A stretch of DNA of 64,000 bases from Hyphomicrobiales bacterium (GTDB lineage: Bacteria; Pseudomonadota; Alphaproteobacteria; Rhizobiales; Methyloligellaceae), in the NCBI GenBank assembly GCA_021775555.1, contig JAJFHP010000023.1, forward strand, positions 124,001 to 188,000. Reading direction: 5' to 3'. Under the pieces are notes generated by a model that saw only the letters and a list, made by a program, of their open reading frames with translations, did not search any database and was not told the origin of the DNA. Shown piece by piece: positions 58,106 to 64,000 of this stretch (the stretch's first letter is position 1; every line of letters starts with the position of its first letter). The position numbers and the translations under genes were made by a program.

Positions 58106-58761
58106 GCTTACGTTCCACTGATACCGAACAGCTGGCCGAGCCACCCCGTGATTGCAGGTTATGCCCACGGTTGAGTGCGTTTCGTGACGCCAACGCACAA
58201 GACCATGCTGACTGGTTCAATGGACCGGTTCCTTCTTTCGGGCCCGGTGATGCACAGCTATTGATCGTCGGTCTTGCACCTGGACTCCAAGGCGCAAACA
58301 AAACCGGACGGCCATTCACCGGCGACTATGCCGGTGATCTTCTTTACGCCACCCTCGAAAAATTTGAATTTTCCTCGGGCAACTATGCGGGCCATGCCGG
58401 GGATGGCCTGAAACTACATAATTGCATGATCACGAACGCCGTGCGCTGTGTGCCGCCGCAAAACAAACCAACGGGCGAAGAAGAACGCCTCTGTCGCCCG
58501 TACCTGGTAGAACGAATAGACTCCATGCCTCGACTGTCAGCCATATTGGCGTTAGGACGCATTGCCCATGACAGCACACTTGTTGCACTCGGCCATCGCA
58601 AATCTGCCTACAAGTTTGCCCATTGCGCGACACACAGGCTCGACTCCAGCCTGACGCTGTTCGACAGCTACCATTGCTCCCGATACAACACAAACACCCG
58701 CCGTCTTACGACTGAGATGTTTGAGGATGTTTTTGCGAACATAGCCGAGCATATCCGCTGA
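58102..58761 (+). CDS. Family 5 (UDGb-type) uracil-DNA glycosylase
   Basis: 219 residues. DCRLCPRLSAFR near 17-28 gives two Fe-S cysteines (C18, C21), with more in NAVRCVPPQNKP and ERLCRPYL. Motif 1 is GLAPGLQGANKTGRPFTGD with Ala in place of the family-1 catalytic residue, as in UDGb. Motif 2 reads SYHCSRYNTNTRRLT, with Cys where Pro or Val is usual. It removes uracil and other deaminated bases. It overlaps the NYN gene by GTGA and is probably co-translated. Confidence 0.9.
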   Translation: MSLRSTDTEQLAEPPRDCRLCPRLSAFRDANAQDHADWFNGPVPSFGPGDAQLLIVGLAPGLQGANKTGRPFTGDYAGDLLYATLEKFEFSSGNYAGHAGDGLKLHNCMITNAVRCVPPQNKPTGEEERLCRPYLVERIDSMPRLSAILALGRIAHDSTLVALGHRKSAYKFAHCATHRLDSSLTLFDSYHCSRYNTNTRRLTTEMFEDVFANIAEHIR

Positions 58762-58767
58762 ACCGGA

Positions 58768-59334
58768 CTAGACGGGATTATCCTTCAGCCACGCCAGAAC
58801 AGACCCCGCATGTTTGTCAGGTGGAAAGACGGGATAAAATACATGCTCTATTTTTGCATCCCGGACCAGGAGCGTGATCCGTTTGAGCAGTGTCAGCCCA
58901 TTCACATCGAATGTCGGCAAATTCAAAGTATGCGTCAGCTCCAACCGGTCATCGCTGAGAATTGCGAATGGTAGATGCATACGTTTCACAGCATCACGCT
59001 GGAAAGCAGTATCCTGCGTGCTCAACCCGAAGACATCGGCGCCTGCCGCCAATAACTCGCCGTGATGATCACGAAACGCACATGATTGAGGCGTGCATCC
59101 TCGCGCACCGGGAATGGCTTCCCATCCTTCATAGAAGGTCGGCTCATCCGGAACTCCCGTTCGAGGATAGGCATAAATTACGGTACGCTTTGTCAATTTC
59201 CCAAGTTCAACGGGCCCTCCTGAGGTCGAGGGAAGAGAGATATCCGGCATTGGCGTACCGACTAGGTGGGCTGCCCCACCATCATCTTCAGGCACTGGTA
59301 AATCATCAGGAAGTTGCAGAAGATTTTTACTCAT
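58768..59334 (-). CDS. Peroxiredoxin (AhpC/TSA, BCP-like)
   Basis: 188 residues from the ATG at 59334, with AAGG 8 bases upstream; 59364 is less likely. VGTPMPDISLPSTSGGPVEL near 35-54 and RGCTPQSCAFRDHHGELLAAG near 86-106 carry the peroxidatic cysteine. The loop between strand and CTPQSC is longer than in E. coli BCP, a known rhizobial variant. It reduces peroxides with thioredoxin. A hairpin (59364-59389) precedes it. Confidence 0.88.
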   Translation of the reverse strand: MSKNLLQLPDDLPVPEDDGGAAHLVGTPMPDISLPSTSGGPVELGKLTKRTVIYAYPRTGVPDEPTFYEGWEAIPGARGCTPQSCAFRDHHGELLAAGADVFGLSTQDTAFQRDAVKRMHLPFAILSDDRLELTHTLNLPTFDVNGLTLLKRITLLVRDAKIEHVFYPVFPPDKHAGSVLAWLKDNPV

Positions 59335-59441
59335 GTTCCAAACCTTGGGACTGAAGGTTGCCATGCAATGAAATTGTGCTTTTCATGCAATACCGGTACA
59401 TGCGCAAGATCCATTCCCAAAAATAATTCCAGATAATTGGC

Positions 59442-59912
59442 CTAGCTCTTCTCGCGCATTAGTCGAGCTTTCTGCCGTTCCCAATCCCGCTTTTTTTCAA
59501 CCTGCCGCTTGTCATGTATTTTACGACCCTTTGCCAATCCAATTTGTAGCTTCGCTATACCCCGATCATTAAAATAGAGCCTGAGCGGCACGATTGTCAT
59601 GCCTTCCCGCTGGATGCCAACCATGAGTTTGTGGATTTCCTTGGCGTGAAGCAAAAGTTTGCGAGGCCGCCTTGGAGCATGATTAAATCGGCTCGCTTGC
59701 GCATATTCAGGAATATGCGCGTTGAGCAGGAACAATTCGCCGGCCTCATCCGAGGCGTAGGATTCGGCGATATTGGCTTTGCCTGAGCGCAGGGATTTTA
59801 CTTCGGTGCCTGACAACATCAGACCCGCTTCAAAAGTTTCATCGATCTCGTAGTTGCGCCGGGCTTTCCTGTTCTCAGCGACCACCTTGCGGTTACCGCC
59901 ATCTTTTACCAT
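59442..59912 (-). CDS. smpB: SsrA-binding protein SmpB
   Basis: 156 residues. [20 protein letters not shown] near 9-28, [20 protein letters not shown] near 33-52 and [20 protein letters not shown] in the tail are standard. It delivers tmRNA to stalled ribosomes. It follows dapA by 13 bases, the common dapA-smpB pair. The tmRNA gene itself is not in this window. Confidence 0.97.
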   Translation of the reverse strand: MVKDGGNRKVVAENRKARRNYEIDETFEAGLMLSGTEVKSLRSGKANIAESYASDEAGELFLLNAHIPEYAQASRFNHAPRRPRKLLLHAKEIHKLMVGIQREGMTIVPLRLYFNDRGIAKLQIGLAKGRKIHDKRQVEKKRDWERQKARLMREKS

Positions 59913-59925
59913 CGGAAATCCTGCT

Positions 59926-60807
59926 CTAGCCGTTCAGAATACCGGCAAATATAAGTGCATCATCAACTGCCTTACGACCAGATTCAGTTAGTGGCATGAT
60001 AGGCAAACGTGATTGTGAACTGCAAAGTCCCAGACGTTCTGCAGCATATTTCACAGGCGCCGGACTCGGCTCCACGAACATCGCATCATGCAGGGGCATA
60101 AGCTTGTCCTGAAGTTCAAGAGCCCTGCTAAAGTCTCCTGCTGTACAGGCATTTTGAAATTCCGCGCAATGAGCCGGCGCCACATTGGATGTCACAGAAA
60201 TAATTCCATCACCCCCATGTGCTCTGAAACCCAGCACCGATCCATCCTCAGCAGACAATTGATTAAATTCTTCACCCATTGCAAGGCGCTGATGACTAAC
60301 ACGCGCCATGTCGGAAGTGGCATCCTTCACTCCGGAAATATTCGGTAATTTGAAGAGCATGGCCATGGTTTCCACCGACATGTCGACCACGCATCGTCCG
60401 GGAATATTATAGATAATGATCGGGATGCCGACTTTGTCATTGATTGCTTTGTAATGCTGGTAAAGACCTTCCTGGGATGGCTTGTTGTAATATGGCGTCA
60501 CCACCAGCAGACCATCAGCACCTGCCTTCTCAGCGTGTTGCGCAAAATCGATTGCTTCAGCGGTGCTATTGGACCCCGCGCCTGCAATCACGGGCACCCG
60601 GCCCGATGCAGCCTCAATGCAAAGTTCGACAACACGCTTATGCTCATCGTGGGTAAGGGTTGGCGATTCACCCGTGGTCCCAACAGGCACCAGTCCTTGG
60701 GTTCCCTGGTCTATTTGCCAATCGACAAATTTCTGAAAGGCTTCCTCGTCTACTCCGCCATTTTTAAATGGTGTCAAGAGCGCAGTATTGGATCCCGTGA
60801 ACTTCAT
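59926..60807 (-). CDS. dapA: 4-hydroxy-tetrahydrodipicolinate synthase
   Basis: 293 residues. [20 protein letters not shown] near 41-60, [18 protein letters not shown] near 100-118, [13 protein letters not shown] near 132 and the Schiff-base lysine in [11 protein letters not shown] near 160 are intact. It commits aspartate semialdehyde to lysine and diaminopimelate. SmpB is downstream. The 347-base region upstream holds no gene. Confidence 0.97.
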   Translation of the reverse strand: MKFTGSNTALLTPFKNGGVDEEAFQKFVDWQIDQGTQGLVPVGTTGESPTLTHDEHKRVVELCIEAASGRVPVIAGAGSNSTAEAIDFAQHAEKAGADGLLVVTPYYNKPSQEGLYQHYKAINDKVGIPIIIYNIPGRCVVDMSVETMAMLFKLPNISGVKDATSDMARVSHQRLAMGEEFNQLSAEDGSVLGFRAHGGDGIISVTSNVAPAHCAEFQNACTAGDFSRALELQDKLMPLHDAMFVEPSPAPVKYAAERLGLCSSQSRLPIMPLTESGRKAVDDALIFAGILNG

Positions 60808-61154
60808 TTCTTTCTACTCCCGGTGGCCAATTGGACCACCAAAATAATCAAACGCGCTGAAACAAGCGCAATCTTGCGCGACAATAGTCCCTTGTCCTGA
60901 CACGGGCAAGGTTGTGAGGCACAGTTGGTAAGCAGGGCCATTATTCCGCCGGATTTACGTTCAAACTGGAACATCTATTAGGCTATTTCTGGGGTAAAGC
61001 GGGTTGAGTTGTTTAATTGCGGTTGTGAACGCGCTACGGTGTAGCGGGGCAACTTGTCGAATGCGCGTCGAGACACTATCTGAGCGGTACTCCCATCTCT
61101 TTACCGTCACAGCGCTGATCCCGGAGCGCAAACACAAGGCTACGTCATCGAACA
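60808..61154. other. Intergenic region between dapA and the lytic transglycosylase gene
   Basis: A 347-base divergent promoter region. It holds two short open frames, one on each strand, which look non-coding. I see no terminator, strong hairpin or RNA gene; both neighbours presumably have promoters here. Confidence 0.6.
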
Positions 61155-63347
61155 ATGTTCGTGCCACAGCTAAAGAACGCTGCCCTAGCGGCCATGTTGC
61201 TGTGTATCGGCACCCTGGCGGCAACAGATGCGTGGTGCAAACCGCGCGGAATACTCCTGCCCGAGCGCAACCCGAAACGCGTAAGTACCCCACAGCCTCC
61301 TGTAGCTGAGGCGCTGGCGGAAAAAATATCGGCTCCAACGGGCCCCGTCGCCAAATTGCCTGAACTGCTTGAATACAAGCTCAGCGATGGGGACAAGGAA
61401 GCACTTAAGGCCACAATCCGGTCTGTATATAAGCGACGCTTCCCGGGCGCTCGCGCCTCAATGGCGAAAATCAAGGACAAGACGGCCCGCAAACTGGCCC
61501 AATGGTACTATTACCGTCGGCGGGGGAACGATTCAAATCCTGCCAGGATTGAGCAATTCAGAACTACAAACCCGGACTGGCCAAGCCAGAAGCGGCTGCA
61601 GCGCAATGCCGAGGCTTCTCTTCTTACCGGCCAAACCACCCCAAAAAACATCAAGGCTTTTTTTGACAAATCGAGACCCCTGACTGGCGCAGGAAAAGCA
61701 GCATTGGCGGGCGCGCATCTGGCTACAGGCGACAAGAAGAAGGCGCAACGACTGATTAGTGAAGCGTGGCGAAAACACCAATTCAGCAAAGGTATTGAGA
61801 AACTGATTCTGGAACGCTTCGGTGCCCTCCTCACGACCAAAGATCACAAGACCCGTGTCGACCGCCTGTTGCTGCTCGACAGAAAGAGTAAAATTGCTGC
61901 GGCACTGCGCGCTGCCAAGCCATTGGATGAGAGTGAAAAGAAAAAAATAGAAGCCCGCGTCGCAGTCGTTCGCCGGTCAAAAACTGCGAAAAAGCTCTTG
62001 GGCGAAATTCCCGATGAAGCTGTGAAAGGCGATGTAGGCTTTTATTTCTCCCGTATCCAGTGGTTGCGCAGGCATAAAAAGGAAGAAGAAGCCTGGAAGC
62101 TGTTACTGGCTGCCCCGCGCGAACCCGAGGCCCTTATCGCGATCAATGAATGGTGGATCGAACGGCGGATCAATTGCCGCAAGGCGCTCAATGCCGGGCA
62201 TCCGGAAATCGCTTACAAGATCGCCAGCAACCATGAGCCCCTCTCCGGCAAGCATTATGACGAAGCGGAATTCCTTGCAGGCTGGATTGCGCTGCGCTCC
62301 CTTGCCAAACCCAAAGTGGCTAAGCAGCATTTTCTGGCCTTGCGGACGGCTGCTTCGGGACCGAAAACCATCGCCAAGGCTGAATATTGGCTGGGCCGAA
62401 CCGCAGATGCTCTCAAGCTGGCGGAGGAAGCCAAAACACATTACGAGGCCGCCGCCAAATACCCCCTCACCTATTATGGGCAACTTGCAGTGCCAATGCT
62501 CAAGCCCGGGCGCACCGCGGTACTCCTGACACGCGCGCCAACACCAAGCGAGGCTGATTTTTCCCGGTTCAAGGCGCGCGATGCGGTGCGGACAATTGCC
62601 CTGATAAGCACGGTCGAGCTGAAAAAACTCGCACCATTATTTTTCCATCAATTGGCCCGTACGATTAAGGCCCCCGGAGAAGCTGTCCTGCTGGCTCAAT
62701 TGGCGCACTTAATGAAGCAACCTCATGCCAGCGTGCGATTGAGCAAAATTGCCTTTAATCGGGGCCTGCCGCTGGCGGAATTCGCCTATCCGACAAACAT
62801 GCTGCCCGAATATAAGGAAATCAATGTGCCCGTGGAGCCAGCCTTGCTCTATGCCCTTTCACGGCAGGAAAGTGAGTTCAACCCCGTGGCAAAAAGTCCT
62901 GTTGGAGCGCGCGGGCTGATGCAGATCATGCCGAGGACCGCACGGGCTATCGCGCGTCAGCATAAAGTCAGATACAAGCGCTCGGCCCTGACAAAGGACC
63001 CATCTTACAATGTCATGCTTGGCGTGGCGCATCTGGGAGACTTGTTGGCCGACTATAACGGCTCTTATATCCTGACGCTGGTGGCCTACAATGCCGGTGG
63101 CGGGCGGGTGAGAGACTGGACGAAAGAATTTGGCGACCCGCGTTCAAAGAATGTGGATGCCATTGACTGGGTTGAACGGATACCCTTTACCGAGACGCGC
63201 AATTACGTGAAAAAGATTCTGAATGGCGTGCAAATCTTCCGCTCTCGTCTCAATGGACCCAGTGAAGCCTTGCGGTTAGTGGAAGATTTGAACCGCGGCC
63301 ACCCCAACCCGCCGGCTGTGGCCCTTCCGCCAGCCACCGGAAACTGA
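61155..63347 (+). CDS. Soluble lytic murein transglycosylase
   Basis: 730 residues. Signal peptide AALAAMLLCIGTLAATDAWC, then a long alpha-superhelical U-domain (about 100-540), then the lysozyme-like domain (about 565-715). The catalytic Glu is in LSRQESEFNPVAKSPVGARG near 575; LMQIMPRTA and YNAGGGRVRDW follow. It cleaves glycan strands to 1,6-anhydro ends in the periplasm during recycling or remodelling. Length and domain order match Slt70-type enzymes. Confidence 0.95.
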   Translation: MFVPQLKNAALAAMLLCIGTLAATDAWCKPRGILLPERNPKRVSTPQPPVAEALAEKISAPTGPVAKLPELLEYKLSDGDKEALKATIRSVYKRRFPGARASMAKIKDKTARKLAQWYYYRRRGNDSNPARIEQFRTTNPDWPSQKRLQRNAEASLLTGQTTPKNIKAFFDKSRPLTGAGKAALAGAHLATGDKKKAQRLISEAWRKHQFSKGIEKLILERFGALLTTKDHKTRVDRLLLLDRKSKIAAALRAAKPLDESEKKKIEARVAVVRRSKTAKKLLGEIPDEAVKGDVGFYFSRIQWLRRHKKEEEAWKLLLAAPREPEALIAINEWWIERRINCRKALNAGHPEIAYKIASNHEPLSGKHYDEAEFLAGWIALRSLAKPKVAKQHFLALRTAASGPKTIAKAEYWLGRTADALKLAEEAKTHYEAAAKYPLTYYGQLAVPMLKPGRTAVLLTRAPTPSEADFSRFKARDAVRTIALISTVELKKLAPLFFHQLARTIKAPGEAVLLAQLAHLMKQPHASVRLSKIAFNRGLPLAEFAYPTNMLPEYKEINVPVEPALLYALSRQESEFNPVAKSPVGARGLMQIMPRTARAIARQHKVRYKRSALTKDPSYNVMLGVAHLGDLLADYNGSYILTLVAYNAGGGRVRDWTKEFGDPRSKNVDAIDWVERIPFTETRNYVKKILNGVQIFRSRLNGPSEALRLVEDLNRGHPNPPAVALPPATGN

Positions 63348-63358
63348 ACCGGATTCAC

Positions 63359-64000
63359 ATGAGCGATACAACTGCGATAACGGAATGGAACGAGATAACC
63401 TACACGTCACAGGATAATCTCAATCTTTACGCCCGGCATTATCCAGCTCAGCTATCAGACGACAAAGCACTCGCACGGCCACTCCTGTGCCTGGCTGGTC
63501 TTACCCGTAATTCGAAGGATTTTCATAACCTGGCGGTCTACCTGTCCCGGGACAGTAAATCCCCCCGCGACGTCTTTTGCCTTGATTACCGCGGACGTGG
63601 TCGCTCCGACCACGATAAAAACTGGCGCAACTACTCACCCTACATAGAAATGCTCGACACACTGGACTTCATGACCCTGACCGAGCTTCACCACGCGGCC
63701 ATTCTCGGCACCTCTCGCGGCGGCATTATCGCCATGCTCATGGGCATCACCCGTCCAGGTGCAATCGGAACGTTAATCCTGAACGATATCGGGCCCGTCA
63801 TCGAAACCCGCGGAATGGCCAGGATCATAGGTTATGTGGGCAAGACACCGGCACCTTCAAGCTGGGACGATGCGGCAACCATGGTGCGTGATATGTCTGT
63901 CCGCTTTTTCACCGACATTGCCGATGATGAGTGGATGGACATAGCGAGGCAATGGTTCATGGAACAGGATGGCCAGCCGGTCCTGGGCTATGATCTCAAT
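63359..64000 (+). CDS. Alpha/beta hydrolase, 3' end missing
   Basis: Runs off the right edge after 214 codons. It begins MSDTTAITEWNEITYTSQDN. PLLCLAGLTRNSKDFHNLA near 42-60 is the oxyanion region, YRGRGRSDHD near 77-86 follows, and the nucleophile elbow is GTSRGG near 118, with the serine inside. FTDIADDEWMDIAR is in the lid or second half. Esterase or hydrolase of unknown substrate. It starts 11 bases after the slt gene, suggesting one operon. Confidence 0.88.
   Translation, partial: MSDTTAITEWNEITYTSQDNLNLYARHYPAQLSDDKALARPLLCLAGLTRNSKDFHNLAVYLSRDSKSPRDVFCLDYRGRGRSDHDKNWRNYSPYIEMLDTLDFMTLTELHHAAILGTSRGGIIAMLMGITRPGAIGTLILNDIGPVIETRGMARIIGYVGKTPAPSSWDDAATMVRDMSVRFFTDIADDEWMDIARQWFMEQDGQPVLGYDLN

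Noticed and set aside
61004-61309. 101-codon plus-strand frame in the gap before the lytic transglycosylase
   Set aside because: It overlaps the start of the real gene in another frame, has no ribosome-binding site of note and no recognisable motif.
60961-61338. 125-codon minus-strand frame across the same gap
   Set aside because: It is antisense to the signal-peptide region of the transglycosylase and looks random.

Overview
This 64 kb window is chromosomal DNA of an alphaproteobacterium, most likely from the Hyphomicrobiales (Rhizobiales) or a close relative. The evidence is gene content and order. Both early haem genes of the C4 pathway are present (ALA synthase hemA, non-zinc-type hemB). 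There is an alphaproteobacterial CtaA, DUF2842, an LdtR-like MarR regulator beside an L,D-transpeptidase, a RibB-RibX type fusion, and the arrays glyA-nrdR-ribD-ribE-ribBX-ribH-nusB-thiL and rpoZ-rsh-pyrE-DUF2062-pdxJ-acpS-lepB-rnc-era-recO-parC. Coding density is high and I see no transposase, integrase, phage gene or CRISPR array.

Layout. 1-6.5 kb: the 5' part of argC, the rpsI/rplM ribosomal pair with terminator and candidate promoter, then a plus-strand run of a crotonase-fold protein, a CoA-binding protein, a LysE exporter and O-acetylhomoserine sulfhydrylase, which converges on and overlaps ctaA. 6.5-16.2 kb: an exopolysaccharide locus of the Wzx/Wzy type (deacetylase, FemAB/CelD-like acyltransferase, Wzz/BY-kinase-like protein with a degenerate ATPase domain, short Wza-like lipoprotein, GT4, polyprenyl-phosphate sugar transferase, Wzy/ligase) that stops at a tRNA-Pro gene. 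16.2-21.3 kb: merR, ihfA, fabH, plsX, DUF177, a cytochrome bc1 chaperone homologue and bamE. 21.4-25 kb: proton-pumping pyrophosphatase and an MFS carrier. 25-31.8 kb: thiamine/riboflavin/one-carbon operon. 31.9-38.5 kb: an IpdAB/Gct-like CoA-transferase-fold pair, hemA, an L,D-transpeptidase with its LdtR-like regulator, and a 3-hydroxyisobutyryl-CoA hydrolase. 38.6-45.3 kb: extensin-like protein, hemB, threonine ammonia-lyase, RDD protein, SLC13/RCK permease, leucyl-tRNA-protein transferase. 45.3-57.4 kb: a long minus-strand housekeeping array from folK and rpoZ to parC. 57.5-64 kb: a NYN-domain protein coupled to a family-5 uracil-DNA glycosylase, peroxiredoxin, smpB, dapA, a soluble lytic transglycosylase and a truncated alpha/beta hydrolase.

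The window is mostly conserved housekeeping DNA; no clearly new multi-gene system can be demonstrated. The most interesting signals are protein families that have lost their textbook catalytic residues (a crotonase, a CoA-transferase pair, the Wzz-linked ATPase, the GTP cyclohydrolase II half of RibBX), a nested inverted repeat ahead of the CelD-like gene, CtrA-like boxes in the exopolysaccharide and ldtR promoters, and the overlapping NYN/UDG gene pair. All functional calls are from reading the sequences; no database search was run.
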